This document shows positions 8,726-17,499 of a stretch of DNA of 20,509 nucleotides, one piece after another. Numbering within the stretch: position 1 is the stretch's first letter; the number at the start of each line of letters is the position of its first letter. Made by a program: the position numbers and the translations under genes. The stretch covers positions 1-20,509 of the forward strand of contig CADCPJ010000086.1 of NCBI GenBank assembly GCA_902803245.1, read 5' to 3'. The notes under the pieces are model-generated. The model was not told the origin of the DNA. It was given only the letters and a program-made list of their open reading frames with translations, and did not search any database. The DNA is from an uncultured Lachnospiraceae bacterium (GTDB taxonomy: Bacteria; Bacillota; Clostridia; Lachnospirales; Lachnospiraceae).

Positions 8726-10090
8726 ATGGCAAAGGAATACCGCACAATAAAAGAAGTTGCCGGCCCCCTGATGCTGGTGGAGCAGGTCGAGAACGTCAGC
8801 TACAATGAGCTCGGCGAGATCGAGCTCGCAAATGGCGAGACCCGCCGCTGCAAGGTCCTTGAGATCAACGGGACGAGCGCCCTCGTGCAGCTCTTCGAGG
8901 CCAGTACGGGAATCAACCTCTCCAACAGCAAGGTCCGTTTCCTTGGCCGCGCGATGGAGCTCGGCGTCTCCGAGGACATGCTCGGCCGCGTATTCGACGG
9001 CCTCGGCCGGACGATCGACGGCGGCCCGGAGATCCTCCCGGAGAAGCGCATGGACATCAACGGCCTGCCGATGAACCCCGCGGCCCGCGCCTACCCCTCC
9101 GAATTCATTCAGACGGGCGTCTCCGCGATCGACGGACTCAACACGCTGGTCCGCGGACAGAAGCTGCCGATCTTCTCGGCATCGGGCCTTCCGCACGCAC
9201 AGCTCGCCGCCCAGATCGCCAGACAGGCGAAGGTGCGCGGAACGGACGAGCAGTTCGCCGTCGTGTTCGCCGCCATGGGCATCACTTTCGAGGAAGCGAA
9301 CTTCTTCCAGGAGTCCTTCCGCGAGACGGGCGCCATCGACAGGACGGTGCTCTTCATCAATCTGGCAAATGACCCGGCCGTCGAGCGTATCTCCACGCCC
9401 CGCATGGCCCTGACCGCTGCGGAATATCTGGCATTTGAGAAGGACATGCACGTCCTCGTCATCCTGACGGACATCACGAACTACGCGGACGCTCTCCGCG
9501 AGGTCTCCGCCGCCAGAAAGGAAGTCCCGGGACGCCGCGGCTACCCCGGATACATGTACACGGACCTCGCGACGATGTATGAGCGCGCGGGGCGCCAGAG
9601 AGGCAAGACCGGATCCATCACGATGATCCCGATCCTTACGATGCCCGAAGACGACAAGACGCACCCGATCCCCGACCTCACGGGCTACATCACGGAGGGC
9701 CAGGTGATCCTCTCCCGCGAGCTCTACAGAAAAGGCGTGCAGCCTCCGATCGACGTGCTCCCGTCCCTCTCCAGACTCAAAGACAAGGGTATCGGCGAGG
9801 GCAAGACGAGAGAGGACCACGCTGCGACGATGAACCAGCTCTTCGCGGCTTACGCGAGAGGCAAGGAGGCGAAGGAGCTCATGGTCATCCTCGGCGAGGC
9901 GGCTCTCACCGAGACCGACCTCATCTACGCGAAGTTCGCCGATGAGTTCGAGACAAAGTACGTCAATCAGGGCTATAAGACCGACCGCAGCATCGAGGAG
10001 ACGCTCGGGATCGGCTGGGAGCTGCTGCGCATCATGCCGCGCTCCGAGCTGAAGAGAATCTCGGACAAGCTGCTGGATAAGTATTACTGA
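8726..10090 (+). CDS. ntpB: V-type ATPase regulatory subunit B
   Basis: The 454-residue non-catalytic nucleotide-binding subunit alternates with A in the head. It has no P-loop; the corresponding place reads [18 protein letters not shown] (151-168), as in other B subunits. [11 protein letters not shown] holds Arg350, which matches the arginine finger of E. hirae NtpB. The protein begins [17 protein letters not shown], typical for the family. AAAGGAGG inside the end of ntpA provides the ribosome binding site; three bases separate the genes. Confidence 0.98.
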   Translation: MAKEYRTIKEVAGPLMLVEQVENVSYNELGEIELANGETRRCKVLEINGTSALVQLFEASTGINLSNSKVRFLGRAMELGVSEDMLGRVFDGLGRTIDGGPEILPEKRMDINGLPMNPAARAYPSEFIQTGVSAIDGLNTLVRGQKLPIFSASGLPHAQLAAQIARQAKVRGTDEQFAVVFAAMGITFEEANFFQESFRETGAIDRTVLFINLANDPAVERISTPRMALTAAEYLAFEKDMHVLVILTDITNYADALREVSAARKEVPGRRGYPGYMYTDLATMYERAGRQRGKTGSITMIPILTMPEDDKTHPIPDLTGYITEGQVILSRELYRKGVQPPIDVLPSLSRLKDKGIGEGKTREDHAATMNQLFAAYARGKEAKELMVILGEAALTETDLIYAKFADEFETKYVNQGYKTDRSIEETLGIGWELLRIMPRSELKRISDKLLDKYY

Positions 10091-10131
10091 TGCTGAGCAG
10101 TCACTGCCGTATTTACGTAAGGAGATAGGAT

Positions 10132-10788
10132 ATGGCATCAACGCAGGTAACACCGACGAGGATGGAGCTCACGCGCTTAAAGAGAAAGCTGGTCACGGCC
10201 ACGAAGGGCCACCGGCTCTTAAAGGACAAGCGCGACGAGCTCATGCGCCAGTTCCTGGATCTCGTCAGGGAGGACATGGAGCTGAGGAAGAAGGTGGAGG
10301 AGGGCATCAAGGATGCCAACCGGAATTTCGTGCTGGCGAAGGCCGGGATGTCCGAGGAGACTCTGCGCGCGGCCCTCATGGCTCCGAAGCAGGAAGTGTT
10401 CCTCAAGCAGGACAAGAAGAACGTCATGAGCGTCGATATCCCCGTATTCGACTACGATACGCGGACTTCCGATGAAAATGACATCTACTCCTACGGTTTT
10501 GCCTTCACGTCGAGTGACCTCGACGGCGCGGTCCGCTCCCTCGCGGATGTCTTCCCGGACATGCTGAAGCTGGCGGAGATCGAGAAATCCTGCCAGCTTA
10601 TGGCGGCGGAGATCGAGAAGACGCGCCGCCGCGTCAACGCCCTCGAGCACGTGATCATCCCGGAGACTCAGGAGGGAATTCGCTACATCACGATGAAGCT
10701 TGATGAAAATGAGCGGAGCACCCAGGTGCGCCTCATGAAGGTCAAGGATATGATGCTGGAGGATGCACACAAGTACAGTGAGAAATAA
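10132..10788 (+). CDS. ntpD: V-type ATPase subunit D (central stalk)
   Basis: The 218-residue protein opens with VTPTRMELTRLKRKLVTATK and has long N- and C-terminal helices that form the coiled-coil rotor shaft inside the A3B3 head, as expected for subunit D. RRRVNALEHVIIPETQEGI (about 176-194) is the conserved C-terminal part. AAGGAG precedes the ATG. It is the last ATPase gene, but its final codons overlap the next frame by 26 bases. Confidence 0.97.
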   Translation: MASTQVTPTRMELTRLKRKLVTATKGHRLLKDKRDELMRQFLDLVREDMELRKKVEEGIKDANRNFVLAKAGMSEETLRAALMAPKQEVFLKQDKKNVMSVDIPVFDYDTRTSDENDIYSYGFAFTSSDLDGAVRSLADVFPDMLKLAEIEKSCQLMAAEIEKTRRRVNALEHVIIPETQEGIRYITMKLDENERSTQVRLMKVKDMMLEDAHKYSEK

Positions 10789-13252
10789 ACTATTCAAGTG
10801 GATCATGCTGTTCCTCGTCTACGTGGCCGGCGTGGTCGTCTTCTCAAATCTACAGCTTCTCAGCCGCCAGCAGGCGGTCAGCGCGTCGGATCTGACAGGT
10901 CCGACGCTTCCTGTCATGTGCATCGATGTGAACGGGAACAAGGCGAACCGGATGAACGGCTATCTCTCCGAGCTGGACGCGCGGAGGATGAGGGGCGCCC
11001 TGATCCCGATGAGCACGAAGCGGGCCATCACGATCTCCTATAAATCCTTCCGGAACACCGTGCGGTCCGTCTCCTATGAGGTCTCGACCCCGGACACGGG
11101 CGCCGTCATCGAAAATGCAAAGATCGGCAACTTCCATCAGGACGGCGAATACATGACGGCGACGTTCTCCCTGTCCGAGCCGATCCTCATGAACCGGGAG
11201 TACCCGATCCGCTTCACGATCCAGACGGACACGAGGTCGATCCATTACTACGCCCGCGTCATCCAGAGGGCCGAACCGCTCACGGACAAGTATGTGTCAT
11301 TTGTCTACGATTTCTACGAGGGCTGCACCAACCAGGCCGGGGCCTCCGACCTCAACGCCTACCTCGAGACGGACGACACGATCACGGACAATTCCTTTGC
11401 AAATGTCACAATCAAGTCGTCCCTCAAGCAGGTCACGTGGGGAAACCTGCACCCGCAGATCTACAGAAAAGCGGTTCCGACGATTCTCGAGATCAACGAC
11501 GTCACCTGCTCGCTGTCGAACGACTACCTGATCAGCGCACAGGGGGAGTACGGACAGGAGATCTACCACGTCACGGAGTTCTACCGCCTGCGCTATTACA
11601 ACGAGCGGATCATGCTGCTCGACTTCAACCGCAAGGCCCTTCAGGTCTACACAGGGACGGCAAGCGACTCGGTCACGACCCAGGGCGTGAATCTCGGGGT
11701 GTCCGAGCGGACGGTGCAGTACGCCTCCAACTCGACTTCGGATGCCGTCGCATTTGTCCAGGACGGGGAGCTCTGGGAATTCAGCATGAGCGGCGAGAAG
11801 CTCACCCGGGTCTTCTCCTTCCACGGCGTGGGCAGCGAGACCGATGAGAGATACGACAACAACGACTACGGGATCAAGATCGTCCGCGTGCTGGAAGGCG
11901 GCGGAATCGACTTCGTCGTCTACGGCTACATGAGCAGGGGCGGTCACGAGGGGACGAACGGCATTTCCATCTGCCGCTTCAACTCGGAGAGCACTTCCGT
12001 GTCGGAGAAAGCATTTATCCCGACGCGTAAGTCCCGGGAGGAGATCGGCAGGGACTTGGAGCGCCTCAGCTACATCAACACCGGAAATGAGGCCTATTTC
12101 TACCTCGACCAGACCGTCTACCGCGTCTCCCTCTCCCTCGGGTCGTCCTCCGTCGTGCTGACGGACATCCACCCCGACTGCTTCGTCTCCTCCGCGGGCC
12201 ACAACATGATCGCGTGGATGGATGAAATGAAGCCCTATGAGTCGAGGGTCCTCACGGTCATGAACCTGGAGAGCGGCGTCACGAGGTCCATCGCGGGCGG
12301 GGAGAAGGAGTACCTGAAAGCGCTCGGCTTCTTCAACGACGACTTCCTCTACGGCGTCGCCCATGAGGAGGACATACGGAAGACCATCACAGGGGCCGTG
12401 ATCTTTGCGATGAAGGAGCTGAAGATCGAGGACTTCGGCGGAAATGTCATCAAGGACTACAACCCGGATAAGACCTACGTCACATCCGTGGAAATGGAGC
12501 CGGGTCTCGCCGTCCTTGAAAGAGTGAAGAAGAAAAAGAAGAACTACGTGGAGACCGACCCGGACAACATCATCAACAACCGCCAGAGCGAGACAACCGA
12601 GGTTGGCATTGCGCTCGGCAGCTCAAGCCGGCAGGGCACCACCATCACCCTCAAAATGCCGAGAATCGTGGGGAACTTAGGACCCAGCGTGGTATATGCG
12701 AGGATCAAGTACGCCCCGAACGGCCCGACGCAGCTCGAGATGCCGGTCGAGGACACCTTCCCGATGTACTACGTCTATGCCCTGGGAGGACTCATGGAGG
12801 AGCTGACCGACCCGGCCGAGGCCATCCGCCTCGCGGACGAGAACATGGGCGTCGTATTAAGCCAGACGAGCCAGTACGTCTATGAGAGAGGCAACAAGGA
12901 GGCGAAGAACGAGCTTTCGAACGCCGACATCCCACCTGCCTTCCTGACCGGAACCATCGACGCCTCCGTGCTCGCCGGACAGGTGGACGAGGGCGTCACG
13001 GTGATCGACTTAAGCGGCTGCACGCTCGAGCAGGTTCTCTACCAGCTCTCGGAGGGCAGGGCCGTCGTCACGAGGCTCGAGAACAAGAGCACCGCGGTGA
13101 TCGTCGGCTACGACCGCTACAACACCCTGCTCTACAACTACGACACCGGCGAGCACTACTACATGGGCATCAACGACAGCACCGCCTCCATGCTTGCGGG
13201 CGGCAACTTCTTCGTCAGCTACCTGGAGTCCCGCAGCACCGTCAAGGAGTAA
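10763..13252 (+). CDS. unknown membrane-anchored extracytoplasmic protein (829 aa)
   Basis: I do not recognise a named family. A basic N-terminus is followed by one hydrophobic helix (about residues 13-30) and some 800 residues presumably outside the membrane. Residues 40-175 look like beta-rich domains. About 255-585 contain repeated strand patterns such as GELWEFSMSGEKLTRVFSF and are compatible with a beta-propeller. A KKKKK run (589-593) marks a linker. The last 90 residues (SGCTLEQVLYQLSEGRAVV..., AVIVGYDRYNTLLYNYD) resemble a C39-like papain fold, but the usual histidine before the VGYD strand is absent, so any such domain is probably inactive. The fold guesses are inference. The frame begins inside ntpD. 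The ATG at 10763 directly abuts GGAGG, which is too close; GTG at 10778 is an alternative start. Its position suggests co-expression with the ATPase. Confidence 0.85.
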   Translation: MHTSTVRNKLFKWIMLFLVYVAGVVVFSNLQLLSRQQAVSASDLTGPTLPVMCIDVNGNKANRMNGYLSELDARRMRGALIPMSTKRAITISYKSFRNTVRSVSYEVSTPDTGAVIENAKIGNFHQDGEYMTATFSLSEPILMNREYPIRFTIQTDTRSIHYYARVIQRAEPLTDKYVSFVYDFYEGCTNQAGASDLNAYLETDDTITDNSFANVTIKSSLKQVTWGNLHPQIYRKAVPTILEINDVTCSLSNDYLISAQGEYGQEIYHVTEFYRLRYYNERIMLLDFNRKALQVYTGTASDSVTTQGVNLGVSERTVQYASNSTSDAVAFVQDGELWEFSMSGEKLTRVFSFHGVGSETDERYDNNDYGIKIVRVLEGGGIDFVVYGYMSRGGHEGTNGISICRFNSESTSVSEKAFIPTRKSREEIGRDLERLSYINTGNEAYFYLDQTVYRVSLSLGSSSVVLTDIHPDCFVSSAGHNMIAWMDEMKPYESRVLTVMNLESGVTRSIAGGEKEYLKALGFFNDDFLYGVAHEEDIRKTITGAVIFAMKELKIEDFGGNVIKDYNPDKTYVTSVEMEPGLAVLERVKKKKKNYVETDPDNIINNRQSETTEVGIALGSSSRQGTTITLKMPRIVGNLGPSVVYARIKYAPNGPTQLEMPVEDTFPMYYVYALGGLMEELTDPAEAIRLADENMGVVLSQTSQYVYERGNKEAKNELSNADIPPAFLTGTIDASVLAGQVDEGVTVIDLSGCTLEQVLYQLSEGRAVVTRLENKSTAVIVGYDRYNTLLYNYDTGEHYYMGINDSTASMLAGGNFFVSYLESRSTVKE

Positions 13253-13256
13253 AAAC

Positions 13257-13374
13257 GTGACATTGGGGACAGAGGAAGTGACTTTGGGGACAGTCCCCAT
13301 TGTCATGTGATTAAGGATTAGAAAGGTGACAATGGGGACTGTCCCCAATGTCACACGAAGTCCCAATGTTACAC
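13257..13374. repeat. cluster of REP-like palindromes
   Basis: The cluster starts four bases after the stop of the unknown gene. It holds a left half-copy GTGACATTGGGGAC (13257-13270), a nearly complete palindrome (13278-13306, arms GTGACTTTGGGGAC and GTCCCCATTGTCAT), a complete one (13326-13354, arms GTGACAATGGGGAC and GTCCCCAATGTCAC), and a decayed right half (13360-13374). No T-run follows any hairpin. The cluster separates the V-ATPase operon from the liv operon. Confidence 0.9.
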
Positions 13375-13407
13375 TTTGCAGATACTTTAACCAGACACTT
13401 TAGCAGA
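13371..13407 (+). promoter_or_regulatory. three short direct repeats upstream of the livJ promoter
   Basis: ACACTTTGCAGA (13371), ATACTTTAACCAGA (13382) and ACACTTTAGCAGA (13395) are near-identical direct repeats spaced 11 and 13 bases apart, about one helical turn each. They end 14 bases before the TTGACA box. This arrangement fits an activator or repressor binding in tandem on one face of the DNA. The regulator is unknown. Confidence 0.4.
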
Positions 13408-13420
13408 GTAAAATATTACA

Positions 13421-13449
13421 TTGACAAACTGCCCGCCTGCATATAAACT
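13421..13449 (+). promoter_or_regulatory. predicted promoter of the liv operon
   Basis: A perfect TTGACA (13421-13426) is followed by TATAAA (13442-13447, 15-base spacer) or TAAACT (13444-13449, 17-base spacer). Transcription would start near 13456, about 40 bases before the livJ start codon. Confidence 0.65.
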
Positions 13450-13498
13450 ATACGATGATTTGTTAAACGAATCTTTTTTCAGGGAGGTTACGTGTCTT

Positions 13499-14644
13499 AT
13501 GAAGAGAATGAAACAGTTCGCATCCTTGGCAATCACGGCAGCTATGACTGTCGGCATGCTTTCCGCAGCGGTCTCCGCTGATGACGCATTCAAGATCGGC
13601 GCAATCGGACCGCTCACAGGCGCAGCCGCCAACTACGGCACGGCCGTCATCAACGGCGCCCAGATCGCTGTCGACGAGATCAATGCGGCCGGCGGCATCG
13701 GCGGCGTCCAGATCGAGTACAGAGGCGAGGACGACGAGCTTGACAACGAGAAATCCATCAACGCGTACAACACGCTGAAGGACTGGGGCATGCAGATCCT
13801 GGTCGGCCCCACGACTTCCGGCTGCTCCATCGCCGTGTCCGAGAAGACGAAGGCTGACAATATGTTCCAGCTGACCCCGTCCGGCTCCGCGAAGGACTGC
13901 ACAAACTACGACAACGTCTTCCGCGTCTGCTTCTCCGACCCGAACCAGGGCCGCGCGAGCGCGCGCTACATCGGCGAGCACGGCCTTGCAAAAAAGGTCG
14001 GCGTCATCTATGACAGCTCCGACGTCTACAGCTCCGGCATCTTCGCCACATTCAAGGAAGAAGCTCCGAACCAGGGCATCGAGATCGCCGTGGAAGAAGC
14101 TTTCACAGCCGACAACAACGTGGACTTCAGCTCACAGCTTCAGAAGTGCGCGGACGCGGGCGTTGAGCTCATCTTCCTCCCGATTTACTACACACAGGCA
14201 GGAACCATCCTTCAGCAGGCTGCCATGATGGGCCTTCAGACGAAATGGTTCGGCTGCGACGGCCTCGACGGCATGCTCGACATGGACAACTTCCAGAAGG
14301 AGCTGGCAGAGGGCGTTATGCTCCTCACACCGTTCGCCGCTGACGCGGAAGACGAGCTGACCCAGAACTTCGTCGCCGCTTACAAGGCCGCTTACAACGT
14401 GACGCCGAACCAGTTCGCGGCGGACGCTTACGACGCTGTCTACACGATCAAGGCTGCGATCGAGAAGGCGGGCGTGACAACGGATATGTCCATTTCCGAC
14501 ATCTGCGAGGCCTTGAAGACGGCTATGACCGAGATCGAAGTGACAGGCCTCACCGGAACGATCGTCTGGACGGCAGACGGCGAGCCGGACAAGGATCCGA
14601 AGGCTGTCGTCATCGAGGACGGCGCTTACGTCTCCATGCAGTAA
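13499..14644 (+). CDS. livJ: branched-chain amino acid ABC transporter, substrate-binding protein
   Basis: The 381-residue periplasmic-binding-type protein captures amino acids (Leu, Ile or Val by family) outside the cell and delivers them to LivHM. The start at 13499 follows AGGGAGG (13481-13487). A longer reading from 13421 would translate the promoter and is rejected. Residues 1-27 form a signal peptide ending AVSA, followed by DDAFKIGAIGPLTGAAANYG. LVGPTTSGCS and LTPSGSAKD are ligand-pocket regions of the family. There is no cysteine in the signal peptide, so it is not an obvious lipoprotein, which is unusual for a binding protein in a single-membrane bacterium. The exact substrate cannot be fixed from sequence. 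Confidence 0.93.
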   Translation: MKRMKQFASLAITAAMTVGMLSAAVSADDAFKIGAIGPLTGAAANYGTAVINGAQIAVDEINAAGGIGGVQIEYRGEDDELDNEKSINAYNTLKDWGMQILVGPTTSGCSIAVSEKTKADNMFQLTPSGSAKDCTNYDNVFRVCFSDPNQGRASARYIGEHGLAKKVGVIYDSSDVYSSGIFATFKEEAPNQGIEIAVEEAFTADNNVDFSSQLQKCADAGVELIFLPIYYTQAGTILQQAAMMGLQTKWFGCDGLDGMLDMDNFQKELAEGVMLLTPFAADAEDELTQNFVAAYKAAYNVTPNQFAADAYDAVYTIKAAIEKAGVTTDMSISDICEALKTAMTEIEVTGLTGTIVWTADGEPDKDPKAVVIEDGAYVSMQ

Positions 14645-14664
14645 ATCTGTAACAGTCTGTTATG

Positions 14665-14692
14665 GGGCATCCTATTATCGGGATGCCCTTTT
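14665..14692 (+). terminator. intrinsic terminator or attenuator between livJ and livH
   Basis: GGGCATCC (14665-14672) pairs with GGATGCCC (14681-14688) around an 8-base loop and is followed by TTTT. Just upstream TAACAG-T-CTGTTA (14650-14662) is another palindrome. Partial termination here would give more LivJ mRNA than permease mRNA, as is common for binding-protein genes. Confidence 0.75.
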
Positions 14693-14729
14693 CGTTCTAT
14701 TATAAAAAGAACTGCGACAGGGGGAGCTT

Positions 14730-15617
14730 ATGGTCAGCTTCTTAAACTATTTAATCAACGGGCTTAGCCTCGGGAGCATCTACGCGATCATCGCCATCGG
14801 GTACACGATGGTCTACGGCATCGCGAAAATGCTGAACTTCGCTCACGGCGACGTCATCATGGTCGGTGCCTACATCGCATTTTCAGTCATCACGACAGCG
14901 AAGCTGCCGCCTGTACTCGGCGTCCTCGCTGCTGTCTTCGGCTGCATGCTGATCGGCATCTGCGTCGAGAAGATCGCATACAAGCCTCTGCGGCATGCGG
15001 GATCATCCCTCGCCGTCCTCATCACGGCGATCGGCGTCAGCTATTTTCTTCAGAATATCGCGCTCCTCGTCTTCAGCTCGAACCCGAAGATGTTCACGCC
15101 CATCATTCCGATGAATATGATGACGATCCAGCTCGGAGCCTTCCGCATCCAGACGATCTCCCTCGTCAGCATCGCGGTGAGCATTTTGCTCGTCCTGCTC
15201 CTTGTGCTCTTCATCAACAAGACGCGCCCGGGCCAGGCGATGCTCGCCTGCTCGCAGGACAGGGGGGCGGCCTCCCTCATGGGCATTTCCGTCAACGGAA
15301 CCATTTCCCTGACATTCGCGATCGGCTCGGCCATGGCCGGTATCGCCGGCGTCCTTCTGTGCTCCGCCTATCCGACACTCAGCCCCTACACCGGCGCGAT
15401 GCCCGGAATCAAGGCGTTCGTGGCGGCGGTCTTCGGCGGAATCGGCTCCATCCCCGGCGCGATGATCGGCGGGCTTCTTCTCGGCGTGATCGAGATCCTG
15501 GGAAAGACCTACATCTCCTCCCAGCTCTCTGACGCCATCGTGTTTGCGGTTCTTATCGTCGTCCTGCTCGTAAAGCCCACCGGGCTCATGGGCAGGCAGG
15601 TCCAGGAAAAGGTCTGA
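14730..15617 (+). CDS. livH: branched-chain amino acid ABC transporter permease LivH
   Basis: The 295-residue, very hydrophobic protein has about eight membrane helices. Its start, NGLSLGSIYAIIAIGYTMVY and then KMLNFAHGDVIMVGAY, is the classic LivH signature. VFGGIGSIPGAMIGG near residue 240 is the conserved loop that meets the ATPase. It pairs with LivM to form the membrane channel. GGGGGAG lies just before the ATG. Seventeen bases separate it from livM. Confidence 0.96.
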   Translation: MVSFLNYLINGLSLGSIYAIIAIGYTMVYGIAKMLNFAHGDVIMVGAYIAFSVITTAKLPPVLGVLAAVFGCMLIGICVEKIAYKPLRHAGSSLAVLITAIGVSYFLQNIALLVFSSNPKMFTPIIPMNMMTIQLGAFRIQTISLVSIAVSILLVLLLVLFINKTRPGQAMLACSQDRGAASLMGISVNGTISLTFAIGSAMAGIAGVLLCSAYPTLSPYTGAMPGIKAFVAAVFGGIGSIPGAMIGGLLLGVIEILGKTYISSQLSDAIVFAVLIVVLLVKPTGLMGRQVQEKV

Positions 15618-15634
15618 AGGAAGGGGGAAATGAG

Positions 15635-16723
15635 ATGAAAAACAAGATGACATCCATGTCAAAAGCCTCCCGGGACAACCTGTGGACCATCCTGATGCTG
15701 ATCATCGCATTTGCAGTCGTGCAGGGGTTCCGCATGGGCGGCCTCGTGAACTCCCATATGGACGGCATGCTGGTTCCCATCTGCGTCTATGCGACGATGG
15801 CGGTGTCGCTCAACCTCGTCGTCGGCATCCTCGGCGAGCTGTCGCTCGGACACGCCGGATTCATGTGCGTGGGGGCATTTGCCAGCGCATTTTTCAGCAA
15901 GCTCTTCGAGAACTCCATGGGAGTCTTCCCGCGCTTCCTGCTCGCGATCCTCATCGGCGGCGCCGTGGCGGGCCTCTTCGGCTTCCTGATCGGAATCCCG
16001 GTCCTCCGCTTAAACGGCGACTACCTCGCGATCGTGACGCTGGCGTTCGGCGAGATCATCAAGAACCTGATCAACGTGCTCTATGTGGGCAGGGACTCGA
16101 ACGGGCTCCATTTTTCCATTAAGGACCAGGCGTCCTTAGGCCTTGCGGAGGACGGGGAAATGATTATCGCCGGCCCCCAGGGAATCACCGGCACGCCGTT
16201 CAATTCCAACTTCGTCGTTGGCTTTCTGATCCTGCTCATTTCCACGATTGTCGTGCTGAACCTCATCAACTCGAGAGAGGGGCGGGCGATCATGGCGATC
16301 CGCGACAACCGCATCGCGGCGGGCTCCGTCGGGATTCCGATCACGAAGTACAAGATGTTCGCGTTTACGCTCTCCGCGGTGATCGCAGGCTGCGCCGGCG
16401 CGCTCTACGCCCACAACCTCTCCTCGCTCATCGCGACGCCGGCGAGATTCGGCTACAACATGTCGATTCTCTTCCTGGTCTTCGTGGTGCTTGGCGGAAT
16501 CGGATCGACGAGGGGCGCGATCATCGCGGCCGTGATCCTGACGCTGATCCCCGAGGTGCTCCGCTTCATGTCGGACTACCGCATGCTGATCTATGCGATC
16601 GTCCTCATCGTCATGATGATCGTCAACTGGAATCCGACGTCCCGCGCCTTCATCAGGGCGCATATTCCCGGTAAGCTGTCCGGCGGAAAGAAGGCCGCAG
16701 GCGGCGGAGAGGAGGGCAGATAA
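15635..16723 (+). CDS. livM: branched-chain amino acid ABC transporter permease LivM
   Basis: The 362-residue multi-helix membrane protein carries the LivM hallmarks SLNLVVGILGELSLGHAGF (about 54-72), GDYLAIVTLAFGEI and VVLGGIGSTRGAIIAA. It is the second half of the permease. AAGGAAGGGGG precedes the ATG. The C-terminal tail is short, basic and Gly-rich. The stop codon is directly followed by the ATG of livG, so the two are probably translationally coupled. Confidence 0.96.
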   Translation: MKNKMTSMSKASRDNLWTILMLIIAFAVVQGFRMGGLVNSHMDGMLVPICVYATMAVSLNLVVGILGELSLGHAGFMCVGAFASAFFSKLFENSMGVFPRFLLAILIGGAVAGLFGFLIGIPVLRLNGDYLAIVTLAFGEIIKNLINVLYVGRDSNGLHFSIKDQASLGLAEDGEMIIAGPQGITGTPFNSNFVVGFLILLISTIVVLNLINSREGRAIMAIRDNRIAAGSVGIPITKYKMFAFTLSAVIAGCAGALYAHNLSSLIATPARFGYNMSILFLVFVVLGGIGSTRGAIIAAVILTLIPEVLRFMSDYRMLIYAIVLIVMMIVNWNPTSRAFIRAHIPGKLSGGKKAAGGGEEGR

Positions 16724-17485
16724 ATGGCACTCCTTGAGATCAACCAGCTGTCCATACAGTTCGGCGGGCTCCGCGCCGTCGACGACTTCAACCTGACTGT
16801 GGAAAAGGGCGACCTCTACGGCCTCATCGGCCCGAACGGCGCCGGAAAGACCACCGTATTCAACCTCCTGACCGGCGAGTACAAGCCGACGGAAGGCGTG
16901 ATCCGACTGGACGGCAAGGACATCACCGGCCGCTCCACCATCGAGATCAACCGCGAGGGAGTGGCGAGAACATTCCAGAACATCCGCCTCTTCAAGCAGC
17001 AGAGCGTTCTCGACAACGTGAAGATCGGTCTGCACAACCAGTACTCCTGCTCGGCGGTCTCCTCCATATTGCGCCTGCCGTCCTACTTTGCGGTGGAGCG
17101 GCAGATGAACGAGAAGGCGATGGAGCTGCTCAGCGTGTTTGACCTGGAAGGGGAGGCGGAGACGATCTCCGCGAACCTCCCTTACGGCAAGCAGAGAAAG
17201 CTCGAGATCGCGAGGGCGATGGCGACGAACCCGAAGCTGCTCCTCCTCGACGAGCCGGCTGCGGGCATGAATCCGAACGAGACGCAGGAGCTGATGGAGG
17301 ACATCAGCTATATCCGTGAGAACTTCGGCATGACGATTCTACTCATTGAGCACGACATGCGGCTCGTCTCCGGCATCTGCGAGAAGCTGACCGTCCTCAA
17401 TTTCGGACGCATCCTCACGCAGGGCCCGACGAAGGAAGTCTTAAGCAACCCCGAGGTGGTGAAGGCCTACCTCGGCGACGACTAA
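16724..17485 (+). CDS. livG: branched-chain amino acid ABC transporter ATPase LivG
   Basis: The 253-residue cytoplasmic ATPase powers uptake together with LivF. Visible are Walker A GPNGAGKT (36-43), the Q-loop Gln85, a degenerate signature LPYGKQRKLEIARAM (152-166) typical of LivG, Walker B LLLLDEP (172-178) and switch His210. The extended segment between the Q-loop and signature is also typical. GGAGAGGAGG in the end of livM supplies the ribosome binding site. Confidence 0.97.
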   Translation: MALLEINQLSIQFGGLRAVDDFNLTVEKGDLYGLIGPNGAGKTTVFNLLTGEYKPTEGVIRLDGKDITGRSTIEINREGVARTFQNIRLFKQQSVLDNVKIGLHNQYSCSAVSSILRLPSYFAVERQMNEKAMELLSVFDLEGEAETISANLPYGKQRKLEIARAMATNPKLLLLDEPAAGMNPNETQELMEDISYIRENFGMTILLIEHDMRLVSGICEKLTVLNFGRILTQGPTKEVLSNPEVVKAYLGDD

Positions 17486-17499
17486 AGGAGGGATGGCGT

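Noticed and set aside
8123..10153. Very long minus-strand frame (676 aa) opposite ntpA and ntpB
   Set aside because: It lies wholly opposite well-conserved ATPase genes and is open because of their GC-rich codon use. No family motif or ribosome binding site is seen.
13257..13374. Palindrome cluster as a CRISPR array
   Set aside because: The spacing is irregular and there are no unique spacers of even length. Copies also occur singly elsewhere, and no cas genes are near.
13421..13498. 26-residue N-terminal extension of LivJ
   Set aside because: The first codon of the extension is the TTG of the -35 box, and the extension would put the signal peptide inside the protein. AGGGAGG supports 13499.
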